Shown here in pieces: positions 42,035 to 55,179 of a stretch of 64,000 bases of DNA. The DNA comes from Azadirachta indica. Its lineage: Eukaryota; Streptophyta; Magnoliopsida; Sapindales; Meliaceae. Position numbers and translations under genes: made by a program. The notes beneath the pieces are model-generated. The model was not told where the DNA came from. It saw only the letters and a list, made by a program, of their open reading frames with translations, and did no database searches. Every line of letters begins with the position of its first letter. The first letter of the stretch is position 1. Location of the stretch: NCBI GenBank assembly GCA_022749755.1, contig CM040451.1:3672871-3736870 (forward strand), written 5' to 3'.

Positions 42035-42395
42035 GGAAGCTATTTGGTTTTTTATCAGCGATCTGAATATATCTAAAATAGAAATAAATTTGAATGTATA
42101 AAGTTAAATGATTCTAATAATTTGTTTATTTTTTTATTTATGAAGTTTGAATGTAAACGTTTAAAAATCAATAATTTTATGCATCAAAAAATAAATTAAT
42201 TTTATAATAGTTTTTTAGTTCATTGTAGCTAAAAGATTTATTCAATTTTCAGGTTTAAGTGACAAACTAAAATTTTTAAATTATTTTACTGAGATATAAT
42301 TACCATATTTTTACTATTGAGTTAGAAAATAAACACTTTTAAAATATTTGAATCACTAAATTGTAGTAGATTTACAACTTGAAAAACAAACAAAC
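42035..42395. mobile_element. Diverged MITE, family member 1
   Basis: Shares order and sequence with 44492-44850 ('tatttg(g/t)ttttttat' at one end, 'aaaaacaaacaaac'/'aaaaataaatagaa' at the other, 'gagatataatta' and 'gttagaaaa' inside). The ends are roughly complementary. No coding content. Confidence 0.4.
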
Positions 42396-42399
42396 ATTT

Positions 42400-44490
42400 A
42401 ATAGAATCAATGTACATGTCAGTTGGTAGAATAAAAAATTATCATTTGTGCATTATATAAAAATATATTTTAGAATCTATTAAGAGTACATATGATAGTG
42501 TAAATTAACACTATATAAGTGCTAAATTATATATATATATATATATTGTTGATATTGATTTTTGGTAATTAATATCCAACCTGTAATTTTTCTTCTTAGT
42601 TCTATATATCTACAAAAAAAAAAGGCTATTAGAGATGTTGGTTTTTCGACGAAAACTCTCCGTTGCCTAAGTTAATAGGTTTTTTTTGTAAAAATAATTC
42701 GGAAAGTATAGTAAAAATAATCTGGAAAACATATTTCGAAAACTAGAAAAATGAACGATAAACATTTAATTTTTTTGTATACCTTTTTCTTAGCTTAAAA
42801 ATCAAAATTTTCTAACATTAATCATGAGAAGTAGGGCTTGGTAGTGTCCCTTTTTTTGGTTTTTGGGATTTTTGTCATACTCTACAACTCAATTATGCAG
42901 TTATTACCTCTTTATAAGAGCAATTTTCATCCACAACATATATATATATATATATATAAAAGAATGTATGTATGTATATATATTATTTGTTAGTTATTTA
43001 TTTTAGTGATACTTATCAATTTTAATTGGTATTACCAATAATCTTTAAGATTAGCACATAATCATGTGTTAATTAAAACGACGATTGGAGTGCTTCACAG
43101 GTATCATTAAACATTTTAATAATTTTCTTAAAAAATATTAGTAAAACAACATTAAAATGCATGAGTATTAGTCACTATTATAGGATATAAACACTCTTTT
43201 GATATTATCAAATGAATCCTAAATTCATGAGATAATCGTTGTTCATTGCAATTACACTTTTTTAAAACAAATTATACATTATGTCGTGAATAAAATTCAA
43301 ATTTTATATTTATTATATTTTCTCACAATATTTTTATCAGTTAAATGTGAATTTTTTTTTAAATTTTATTTTATGTTAATAATTTTTTAACAAAGACATT
43401 TTTTTGTTAAAAAAAAATTTTGGTAGCATGTTGTTTTCACTCTAGCTAACTCATTTTATTGGAGCAACTTAATTATTAATAAATTAGGATGCACTTTAAA
43501 ATTTTAACAAATTGACTTATAATTTGTTTTTAACTTTTAATTTACATTCATCCATCAAAAATAAAATTGTTGAAATTAAACAAATTCTATTCTAATTTGT
43601 TATTTTAATAAAGCTCAACGACATTTCCTTCTTGCTATAAAGATAACGACTTTAGACATAGCCAACTCTCATAAAGTGACAAGTAAAGTGTAAGAGGCTT
43701 AGGAATGAATTGACTACTATATGGCTGACGAACAATTGTTAGCAATTTTGATTTTATACATAAAAATATTATTACATGAAAAGTTTATTCATGTTATTAT
43801 GAAAATCTAATTTTTTATAAATATTATAAGAAAATAATTTAAAATTCTCTTTAACTAGTGTAGGTAGGGTTTAAACTTTGTGTTGTTTATACTATTTCAA
43901 GAAATTTATCAAAATGAATTAAGTGTTACTCATATATAAAGCGAAATTCAATCTCATCTATTTTTGTTAAAAAAAAAGAAATTTAATTTTTTTTAAAAAA
44001 TGATTAAAAAGGTTTATTGGTATTAAAGTTATTTTTGGGTTTGTTTATCAATTTTTTCTTTAGGAGATACGATCGCAAACTCAATAAAAATAATTGAAAA
44101 ATATCTAATTATTTTTATAATTTTATTTTTTTTATATTTTAATCTTTTAAATATTGTATATTTTATTTTGGCCCACTTCCAAAATTTGGATCCAACAAAA
44201 CCACCATTAGGTAGTGAAATAGTGTATGAACAAGAAACATTTAAAAGAGATATAATTAATTTTACTTATTTAAGAAATGAATAATGTAATTTTTATTTCT
44301 CTGTTTGTACTATCGAGTTGTTTTTTTTTTTTAATTTTAAAGCTTAATTAGCTGAATTTATTTATAATTTTAAAACACTTTTTTGCTATGTAAAAGTAAT
44401 CTTTTAATAAATACTTATGTTCACATTGCATACAAAAAAATACACAAACAAATCATTAAAATTTATATATTTAGACTTATTTAGCATTTA
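42400..44490. other. AT-rich intergenic DNA
   Basis: (TA)n tracts at about 42529-42547 and 42940-42960. No exon, RNA gene or bounded element is seen. Confidence 0.5.
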
Positions 44491-44491
44491 G

Positions 44492-44850
44492 ACTAAGGAC
44501 TTATTTGTTTTTTTATTTGAAATCTCTATATTTCTGAAATATAAATAAATTTGAATGATAAATTTTGATAATTATAAATATAAATATTACTATTAATTAT
44601 TATATTCTTATAAATAATTAAAATAAATTTTATATATTAGGAAATAAATAAGTTTTATAACGGTATTTTTAATTTATTACAATTAGAAATTTCGTTTAAA
44701 TTTTAGACTTTTGCGTTAATTGAAAAATTTTAACTTATTTTATTTAGATATAATTATTAAGGTTTTTAGTGTTAAGTTAGAAAAGAACCACTTTAAGATA
44801 TTTGAATGTTGAAACTACAATATATTTAGATTTCGGACTAAAAAATAAAT
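44492..44850. mobile_element. Diverged MITE, family member 2
   Basis: Partner of 42035-42395. It begins 'agactaaggacttatttg' and ends 'tcggactaaaaaataaatag', which are roughly inverted repeats of each other. Confidence 0.45.
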
Positions 44851-44854
44851 AGAA

Positions 44855-47110
44855 ACTAATATCTTTTAATTTAGTTAAAAAAATATTACCTACCTAATTT
44901 TTTTTTTAAATTCATAATTTGTCAAATACAAACGTCAAAATTTGAAATCTTCTAAGTAATTATAAGTTTATATTTATTTATATATGCTATCTACTCCTTT
45001 TAAGTCATAATTTTTTTTCTTAAGTTTGTATTTTAAAAGATATAGACACCCGCACTTAAAAATTTCTAAATAATCATATCAATTTATAATTTAATCATAT
45101 GTTATCTATTTTTTACACACAAAACTAACGATTATTTCATCTTTAAAGCATGATGTTGATTTAATTAATTAATTAATGACAAGGTTAAGAACAATGTTGG
45201 ATTTTGCCTCTCCAAAAAATGGAAAACTGATCATTAAGCACCAATTGATTCCATTCTATTGTGTGATTATACTTAAATCTAAATCAATTACATGCCAATG
45301 AAATAAATTAGGGTTTCATCTCACAACATTGGAAGACTTTGCTGTTATTCAAAATCATGTATTAAAATTTTAAAATACAATGTTAACTTTAATAAGATGC
45401 TACGAATCGTTTTTCAATATCTACGATGATTTTTCATATTTTATTTACCGATTTACAATAATTAATTCTTCTCGATAAAATGATACATTGACATAATCAA
45501 TACCATCATTAGGTAGGTAGTCAATCACCCTACAATAAGATGATTCATACTCTTACTTTCCTTTCTTTCCAAATGATAAAAATAAATTTTATTCCAATTG
45601 AGTATATTTTTAAGATTGTAAATTATCTGTCTAATCTATTTGATCGCTTAAGATTTTTATATTTTTAAGATCCTTTATATATTTTTTTAATGAGTGTCAT
45701 TTTCATTGTTATTATTCCTTAGCCGTAATTATTCAAGTATTTAATGGTTTTTACTTTTGGAATATTACAAATTATGTAAACAATTTATCAGATCAAGAAT
45801 ATATTTTTAACTTTTTTGATAAAGTATGAAGTGTAGATATTTAAAAAATAAAATAAAAATTTAAAATATTGAGATACATATAAATAGCAACACAAATTAA
45901 TTAAGAAGAAACTAACCCCATTAATGCCAATAAACACTCAAAACATTCATGTATATGTTCAAATATTTCAAAACCAAACACACTTGCATATTTATAATAA
46001 TTAAGCTATAATATTATCTAGCAAAAGTCCTTAAATGGAAAGCAAATAATTAAATAAATACTTATATATCAGCTCATACTTTTCTTCTTCTCTTACAATC
46101 AGAACCCAGAAGCACTTTCCACAAATCTATTAACCAAGAAGCACTTTTCCACAAATTTAATCACTCTGCAATATAACAAAAGCACATAGCTCAATTATAT
46201 ATTATTCGATAAAAATATAGCCATGTTTCAAACAATAAAATTGCAAGCAATATTGGTAACCATAACCCTATAATTTTCTTTTTCCCAAATCTACAAATTT
46301 TAAAATAAAACTTTAATAAATTCGTATTAATTTAGGTAAAAATGATACTGTATTATGTAAATTAGTATCTATTTTACACTAAATTTACTCAAATCTCCTT
46401 AAATTTGTACTTAAAAAGATACAAATGTCCACAATTAAAAATCTCTAAATAATTATAAATATTATTTATCTAATATGTTTTCTACTTCTCTTTTAACTAT
46501 CAAATACTTCTTCACTAAACTAATAGTATGGTGATATAGATTTAATTCTTACCATAGAAAGCTCTGCTCTTGTAAACATTCATATATGTTCTTTAAAATA
46601 AGAATTTGATTAAATATGTACAAATTTAATTTTAAAAATAATATTATTTTACGTAAATAAATATCTATTTGCATTAAATTTACATAAATTTTCTTAAATT
46701 TTACTTTTAAAAGATAAGAATATTTGCAACTAAAAATTTGTAAGACTATATTTGTATGTATAAAAAATGATTATTATTACTTCATCACAAGTGCATTTAA
46801 TGCATAATAAGTAAATAATAGTGTATGATGTTATTGGCATGCAAAACTTCTCTCTTACAATCATTCACATTTTTTAAAATATAATTTCAATTGTAAAAAA
46901 ATAATTATTTTACATAAATTAATATTCTTTTACGTTAAATTAAGTAAATTTTCTCAAATCTATATTTTTTTAAAAATGCATATCTAAAAATTTGTAATAT
47001 TCATGAGGTTATATATGTGTATATAATATGTTTTCTACTTCGTTTTAGCCACATAAACTTATAATTATTGCATGATTAATCAATGCATATAATACTAATT
47101 TGATTAATTA
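44855..47110. other. AT-rich DNA downstream of the MADS-box gene
   Basis: Several weakly similar stretches ('gtaaatt...cttaaa', 'aaaaatttctaaataat' at about 45060, 46435, 46730) suggest old tandem repeats. No gene visible. Confidence 0.45.
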
Positions 47111-47111
47111 A

Positions 47112-50016
47112 TTAACTAATTATTAAATAATACCATATATAGTCGGGGAATTGGAGCCCGAAGTCTTGAAGGTTAGGCTGAATAGGTTGAAGTCTATAAG
47201 GCTGATAATGTGGAATCCCAAGCTCAAGAACACTGCTGGGTTGTGCCTCTTCAGAAAATGGAAACTGTTGATGATGATGATGATGATGATGACGATTCTC
47301 AAGCACAAGTTCTTCTTCATTCTTCTCTGCTATTATCGTTGCCTGTTGTTGTTGCTCCCATGCAACTGCCTGGTTAGCCTTTATCTATAATTCAACATAA
47401 TGTAAATTAATTAGGGTTTCATTAGAATATCAAAAAATCTATCGAATTTCTAACTTATAATGTCAACTTATAACGTTAAACTTAATTATAACATGTATTA
47501 ATTATAGTATAGTTTTGTATCTAACATTCTATAATAAGACTCATGTGAGAATGTTAAATAAAAAAAAAGTTGAATATAAGTACTTGTATACTTTTAATTT
47601 TTTTAATTTTATCTTCATAAAATAATATTTAATTTATAGAAAAATCTTTCAAATATTAATTTAGATGTTTTAAAAATATTTATTTTTTAATTTAATATTG
47701 AAAATTTGGTAAATTATGTTTGAATAAAAGTAAGTTATAATTTTAAACTTAACAATAGGACCTGAATAAGTTTACCAAGTTATAATTTTAAAAATATCCT
47801 TATAAACTTCATGTATTTTCTAATATATATACAGTTTATTTTAATCATTTACAAAGATATATATGATGAATAAAATTACTCATTTTTACATGTTTATACT
47901 CAAATGTGATAAATAAAAATATTATTTAAAATCATTTGAATTTATATATGTACATTTATTCTAATCTCATATATATTCATTCAAATTTAAAAAAAGAAAA
48001 AAAAGATCCTTCTAGTATTATCTATAAGTACCAACTCCAAATACAATTTCAATCATAATGTTATTATATGTTAATTTATAAATTATTTTTTAATACTATT
48101 TAATAAACACATTGCAATAAATAATCAAACATATAATTAATTGCTTATATTTATTAATTTATTATTAAATTTATAATATATAATAAGTTGAAGTTTTGTA
48201 CTCACCAGACGACTTATTTGCTCATTTTCCTCCTCCAACATTCTCATCTACAAACAAGATTAATAGAAAATCATTAATTTTAATTAATTAATTAACAAAT
48301 TAATCATAAAACATATAAATAATTAATAATTTGATTGTCACCTTCTTTCGATGATTGTCTTTCTGCTGTTGAAACAGCTCAATCTGCAATCCCAATCAGA
48401 ACTTCAAAAATTACTTCCTGAAAATGCTTTCAAAAATTACTTTCTGAAAATGTTTTCCGATATACCTTTCTAGCTTGAACCTTGTTAAACGAGCACTCTA
48501 GTTGGCGTTCAATCTGAACCAACTCGTCAAACTGAACGGAGCTCAGATCAACGTCGCCGGTGAACCACCGGAGGCTCTGTTCAAGATTGTGCGTTTCCGT
48601 TCTCATTCTTCTTAACTCACTGTAAATTTCTTCCTGCAAAATAATTTTAAAAATTAATTAAAATAATAGTTAATCCTAATTTTAATTAAAATAATTGATT
48701 TTAATTATGTTTAAATATATGGAAATTAGAATAAATTAATAGAAATTTATTTTACCGAATCATGATTGGTCTCAGATGGAATTCGAGTCCCTTTAGCAAT
48801 CTCATACCTTCTTATAATATGCTCAATGCTGCCTCAAAATATTCAAATAATTTAGAATTATAAAGAAAATAAATTAGAGAAATTAAAATGAATATTAATT
48901 CAAGTGATATTTTTCTTAAAATAAATAAAGAATTTTATAAAATTATGCCTGTAAATTATTAGAAACAAACAAAATCATGGACAAGTAATTGACTTTTGGT
49001 ACAATAATAATTTAATTTTTTGTTATTAAATTAGGGAAAATAACTATTAAATTTATATTTTTAACAAAATTATTTATAAAGGGAATTTATGTAAAATTAC
49101 ACAATCTTTTAATTCTTTCTTATTTTCACCAACAAGAAAAAAAAAATGAAGATCCATGATCATCTTTTAATTTTTCTATTAAAACAACTATTATTTAAAG
49201 TGATATTTTTCTTAAAATAAATAAAAAATCATGTGCAAAATAATGATTGGTACAATAATCTTTTGATTTTCTTGTTATTAAATCAGAGCACATAACTATT
49301 AAATTGATATTTCTCACAAAACTATAAATAAATTAAAGGGTATTTGCATAAAATTATGTCTATAAATTATGTAAAGGAAATTAAAATAACTATTTATTAA
49401 AGTGATCTTTTGTCGGAAATAAATAAAGAATCATGTAAAATAAGTGATTGATACAATAATATTTTGCTCTTTTGTTCTTAAACTAGGGAAAATAACTATT
49501 AAATTTATATTTTTCACAAAATTATAAATGAATAAAGGGTATTTGTAAAAATTATTACTAACACTAGCAAAAAAAAAAAAGACAAGATCGAGGATCATCT
49601 TTTAATTTTTCTATTAAAACAATTATTAATTAAAGTGATATTTTTCCTAAAAATAATGAATTTTATAAAATTATGCCTGCAAATTATTAGAAATACACAA
49701 AATCATGGACAAATTAATAGTGATTCATACAATAATCTTTTAATTCTTTTTTTATTAAATTAGGAAAAGAAACATTAATTAAATTGATATTTTTCACAAA
49801 ATTATAAATAAATCAAAAGGGTATATTATATTTGTATAAAATTATTGCTATCAACATAAAAGAAAAAAAACCAAAAAAAGAAACTGAAAGATCCTAGATG
49901 ATCATGTGATGAAAGAAATCGAAGAACAATAACGTTGTATGATTCAGAAAGTTAAAAAAGGAAAATTATCAAACAAACAGAAGGTCAAACATAATAATGA
50001 AGAAGAAAAAGAGTTC

Positions 50017-50051
<35 letters not shown>

Positions 50052-50303
50052 ATCATTGATCACTCTAAGCTCTGAGAAAACCCTAGTAATGGCGAAAATG
50101 AAGAAGAGGATCGACCTGGTGGATTCAGAGCAGTACTCAAACAATTTTCCAGTGCAAGAGAAGATGATGAGGCCAATCTGAGCATCACAGAGGACAGAGA
50201 GCTCATGAGCCTTCTTCAGAAGCCCTACACGACGTTTGGAGAAGGTGACTTGTCTATTGGTTCTGCTTTCGATCCTGGCAATTGCTATCTTTCCTCTTCC
50301 CAT
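47112..50303 (-). CDS. MIKC-type MADS-box transcription factor, B-sister (TT16/ABS)-like
   Basis: Six exons on the minus strand: 50116-50303, 48756-48828, 48466-48633, 48342-48383, 48206-48247 and 47112-47384 (stop TAA). All introns are GT-AG and phases agree; the total is 786 nt, 261 residues. Exon 1 encodes the MADS domain ([18 protein letters not shown], then [11 protein letters not shown]) for CArG-box DNA binding. Exons 2-5 give the I region and the coiled-coil K domain, with the 42-nt exon pair typical of MIKC genes. The C-terminus has a run of seven His and a PI-derived motif around [14 protein letters not shown]. '[11 protein letters not shown]', 'FEYCSE' and this motif point to the B-sister clade, which acts in ovule and seed-coat development. 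Clade assignment is by eye; the family assignment is secure. Confidence 0.9.
48900..49860. repeat. Four diverged tandem repeats in MADS intron 1
   Basis: The phrase 'aagtgatatttttcttaaaa' (or variants) starts units near 48902, 49199, 49400 and 49634. Each is followed by 'tacaataat', 'ttgttattaaa' and 'aactattaaattgatat'. Unit spacing is about 200-300 bp. First introns of MIKC genes often carry regulatory sequence; whether these repeats do is unknown. Confidence 0.7.
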
Positions 50304-50690
50304 TTTTAATTATATAATTAATTAAGTAAAAACTGCAGAAAATAGGAAGAAAAATAAAGGGTTATGTGAATTTAATTCAATTTAGGGCAAGAAACTTAAA
50401 TGAAGGTCGTAGTAGTGGGATAAGAAGTGGAAACTTGTTTACTAAAAAACCCTAACAATTTAATGAAGACTGCAACATTGGAGGCTAGGAAAGAAGAAAG
50501 GAAGAGAAAATGGATGAATGGAGGAAAAGTTTTGAAGAGTTTTGAGAAAATTTACCTCTTTGCTTTGCTTGTTGTAATGGAAATTTGCCTTGAAGAGAAG
50601 GTGGGGTGAATAAATAGCAAAATAGGTGTTATGGTGAATTTACCAAAAAGCCCTTGGTGCATGCAATGTTTGCATGTTGAATGTAATGAT
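50304..50690 (-). promoter_or_regulatory. 5' flank of the MADS-box gene
   Basis: Includes the presumed 5'-UTR and core promoter. No clear TATA position or CArG box could be fixed. The open frame at 50427-50609 on the + strand looks accidental. Confidence 0.35.
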
Positions 50691-51031
50691 CAATAGTTCA
50701 TGCATCAATTGATGATAGCTATAGTCCAATGAAATTTTACTCTATGTTTTGTTAATTTGTGTTAATTAGTTGTAAATATATATATATATATATAGATATA
50801 AATAATAATAATTTATATTTTGTAAGTAGTCTAATGAAGATGGGGATCGACTATAATACACCCATTTTATCGTTACATAAATTTGTTTTTGAAATTTCAA
50901 AATATTCCACTTTTACATTTAATATTTCAAATTTCTGAATATCTAAATTTGCACTGAAATTTTTTAAGTTTTATATTAAAGTTTTTAACTTTCGCGTACA
51001 ATATTTTAAGCTTTACATAAAAAATGTAACA

Positions 51032-51064
<33 letters not shown>

Positions 51065-53490
51065 TAGGCAAGTCTATGAATCTGATGTAAAATATTTTTA
51101 TTTCATAATTTTATGTATATTAATCTTAAAATTAACTAAGTATAATAGTAATTAGAATGAATTAAAAAAATTTGAAATATATGTGATACGATTTTTATTA
51201 ATTATTTATGAATTGTAAGACTTTTAGTCAAACAAAAAGAATAGTAGTTGATGTCATATTTATGTTTCAATATTTATATTAAAATTTCAATTTTTATTCT
51301 ACAATATCTAAAATTTTACATTAGAAAGATTTTAAAATGTAATAATATATATTCAATTCATTAAAGCCAAGTTCATAAGTCTTACGTTAAATATATTTAT
51401 TTCATAATTTGTAAATTTAATAAAATTCTTTTAAAATTAAAATAGTATAACAATAACCAGAATGAATAAAAATAAAAATTTAAAATATGTGATACGGTTA
51501 TATTAGATAATTGGAATAATTATTTATGAATTACAAGACTTTTAGTCAAACGAAAGGAATAATAGTTGATGTCATGTAATTGTGACATTTAACAACCCAA
51601 GTTTGAACTTCTTTACTATAGCTTTTTAAAATTGCCAAAATGGGAAGAGTTGAAATTGAGGAGAAATAACAATTGAGAGACTTTGTTAGCTAGAATTCAA
51701 GACAAATTAAATTTAAATGCATGTGAATGTGAATATGAATATGAAAGTTCATAGAAGTTTAAATAAAAGAATTTTCATCACAAAATAATTTTTTCTTAAG
51801 CTGGTTATATATTAGACCATAAAAAATTCAAATTTGTTGGAATCTTTTGTTAGTAATGCCACAATATAATTTTATAGATACCACAAATTAAGGGATAGAT
51901 CATAGTCTCCTAATTTTATACGAATTTTTACATTATCTGCAGGTAATTTAAATTTAAGCAGTGTTAATGGTTGAAATTTATATTTTGCATTTAAATTTGA
52001 ATAATTTTATTCAAATATGTTAAAACTATTTTTCTTTAATTTATGTCTAAAACTTGTTCAAAATATCTTAATGTAATTAAATTAAAAATTTAAACTTAAA
52101 TCTAAATAACTAAATGTTTGAATGAATTAAATATTTTATTTGTCAACTCTTAATTTATTACTTAACATTTATATATGTCAACAATTTAACATATACATTA
52201 GTTTTAAATTTTTTATTTTTATAAAAACAAATAATTTAACATTTATATTCAAATGTTTAAGAAAAAAATATATATATATCAGATTTACATTTCAATCAAA
52301 TTTAATTTTAGTCATGTTCAGATTTAATGATCAATAGTTCATGCAACAATTGATGATAGCTATAGTCTAATGAAAATTTACTCGATGTTCTATTAATTTG
52401 TGTTAATTTATAATAATAATAATAATAGTTATAATAATTTATATTTTGTAATTAGTCTAATGAACAATGGGGATTGATTAAAATACACCCATTTGATTGT
52501 TCCATAAATTTGTTTTTGAAATTTTATGTTAAATGTTTCGATTTTTACATTTAATATTTCAAATTTCTATGTTTCAAAATTTGTATTGAAATTTCAACTT
52601 TTGTATTAAAGTTTTCAACTTTCACATACAAAATTTAGTTTCACATTAAAAAAAAAAAAAATTAATGTAACAGTATATCCAATATATTGTAGACAAGTCT
52701 ATACATGAATCTAATGTAAAATATTTTTATTTCATAATTTTGTGTATGTTAATCTTAAAATTAACTAAGTGTACGTAATAGTAATTAGAACTAATAAAAT
52801 TAAAAAATTTAAGATCTATGTGATACGATTTTATTAATCATTTATAAATAGTAAGACCTTTTAGTGAAACAAAAACAATAGTAGTTGATGTCTTGTTTAA
52901 GTTTCAATATCTGTATTAAAATTTTAATTTTCATTGTACGATATTTAAAATTTTACATTAGAAAAGATTTTAAAATGTAATAATATATGACCAAGTTCAT
53001 GAATCTTATGTTAAATATATTTATTTCATAATTTTGTAAATTCAACTAGTAAAATCTTATTCTATTTATATTTCGTTTTGAAATTAATATTTATAATAGC
53101 AATTAGAAAAGTAAAAACAAAAATTTTAAATATGTAATACGATTTTATTAATTAAATGATCTCAGATTATTTATGAACTGTAAGACTTTAATTTTAGTGA
53201 AACAAAGAGAATTAATAATAGATGAAGTCATGTAATTGTGACATTTAACAACCAAGTTTGAAATCCATAATGTAGCCTTTTAAAAATTGCCAAATGGGGA
53301 AGTTTGAAATTCAGAAGAAATAAATCAATATGCCCAAAAAAGAAAATGAATTGGTCCAATTCTTGTAAAGACTCTTTGTTAGCTAGAATTCAAGACAAAA
53401 TAAGTCTAAATGCATGTGAATATGAATATGCATGAAAGTTAGTGGAAGTTTAAATAAAATAATTTTTTCTTCATCTAATTATGTATTACA
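50689..53490. repeat. Direct tandem duplication, period about 1.65 kb
   Basis: 50689-51810 and 52329-53490 match throughout: both begin 'gatcaatagttcatgca', 'aattgatgatagctatag' and end 'ttgttagctagaattcaaga' and 'gtttaaataaaa'. Each copy has an internal duplication around 'aagacttttagt(c/g)aaac' and 'gatgtcat'. No coding content. It lies upstream of the MADS-box gene. Confidence 0.85.
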
Positions 53491-53499
53491 TCAAAAAAA

Positions 53500-54900
53500 A
53501 AAACTCAAATTAATTTATCATAATCTTTTGTTAATAATGCCAAAAATATCTACTTACTTATCACAAATTATATATCATAACTGCCTTCAGATTAAGCTGA
53601 CATTTGTTATGATTGTTGTTCGATTTAAAGAATTTTTTATTCCAGAACCATACATAAAATTTTCATTTCATACTATTTTTTTTAATTTGTATAATAAAAT
53701 ATTTTAATCTTTTTTTATTCTATAAATTATTTTTATTATGAAAATAGCGGGCTAATATTTTTACAAGAAATCTCTGATTAATTTTTCAGTAAAAAATCAT
53801 TTTTAAACATCATGCGTCTTGGCTTTTATAATAGATAAAACGATCAACAAAGTTTACGCACTTCTAATAATTAAAATTAAATGTAAACATAATTAATGGG
53901 TAATTAATAAACATATAAGATACAATCTTAAATATTAAAAATATTTAAAAAATTAACGATTTATAAATGATATAGAAAAATTTGTAAAGTTAAGAGGGAT
54001 TATCTTTTATCAATCATATTAAGATTAAAGTTTTCTTATAATTATACGAAAATCTAATTTAAATAATAATTAATAAAGACAAATTGTGATATACATATAT
54101 AAATATATATATATATAATTAACATGAGTTGAAATTAGAAAATTCAGGTAAGTACATAATTTGTATTAAAAAAAAATGAGATCCAAACTCAAATACGTAT
54201 TATTTGAAATTATTACATGATCTGGCTTTTTCATCACAATTTGAATACATTAATTAAAAACCCTAATTCAAACAAACCTATATATTAAACCAGAAGAATC
54301 ATATTAAAAAAAAAAAAAGGAACCAGAAGAATCTGAAATATTGGTCAAAGATTTAACTTATTTAAGGGGAAAAATAAAGAAGAAGAAGAAGAAGAAGAAG
54401 AAGAAGAAGCCATGATTACAAAGTCATCAGAGGAGTCAGAAATGAAAAGAAAAATAACATGTAATTAATTGCTCGCCTAAAATTAGTAATAGTTTTAACT
54501 TTCATATTCCACATTACCATTTAAAATTTTATTTACTAACATCCCCACATGGTCTTTCCTGCCCTATACTCTACATACAAATATATATATATATATATAT
54601 ATAATTTGATTATATATACATTCATATGATTTAAAGACAATTAAGTGTAACTCTTATTAATGTACCTATGAAATAATTGGAACTAATTTCAAAAACTTAA
54701 TTTTATGACCTTGTCGAATTGAATTCATTTTTCTTTCTAATTTAATTATGGGTTATATGATAAAAACATAATAAGAATTAATTGACGGGAAAAAAAGCAA
54801 GGAATCAATCCAATTGATTCGGTTTAGTTAGATTTTATTAAATATAAAATATATATATATATATATATACATATGTAATAGCTAAAAAAATGATTAGATT
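53500..54900. other. AT-rich spacer with a (GAA)n microsatellite
   Basis: A perfect AAG/GAA repeat of about 11 units lies at 54377-54410, and (TA)n tracts at about 54578-54602 and 54848-54867. Nothing else recognised. Confidence 0.6.
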
Positions 54901-54919
54901 GTTATCAGTGAAATTTAAT

Positions 54920-55175
54920 GTGCCTACGTGGTATCCTATAAGAATGCCACCACAGATACAGTGGTGCCACGGACGGCGCACGTGGTACAACTCTCCCACT
55001 CCCACGTGAATACCACCAGCCGCAAGAGATTGAGATCAATACGACGTGAATTGAAAATATGACCATTGGGCCTTATGAAAATCAGCCCAAAAACCGTGGC
55101 CCAAATCTACGATGATGATAGTCGAATCAATAATGTTTGTTGATTAGAGTCAATCCTACGTGGTGCATACGTGGC
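54920..55175. promoter_or_regulatory. Cluster of ACGT-core (G-box/ABRE-like) motifs
   Basis: Within 250 bp: CTACGTGG (54925), GCACGTGG (54978), CCCACGTG (55000), CTACGTGG (55158) and ATACGTGG (55168). The segment is locally GC-rich in a very AT-rich region. It looks like a promoter core for bZIP/bHLH factors or part of a decayed transposon. No gene follows directly on either strand. Confidence 0.4.
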
Positions 55176-55179
55176 GGTG

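Noticed and set aside
47279..47305. GAT repeat read as Met-rich + strand frame
   Set aside because: The minus strand His run belongs to a confirmed exon.
50427..50609. + strand frame upstream of the MADS gene
   Set aside because: Lys/Glu-rich from A/G-rich DNA in the likely promoter or 5'-UTR of the opposite strand.
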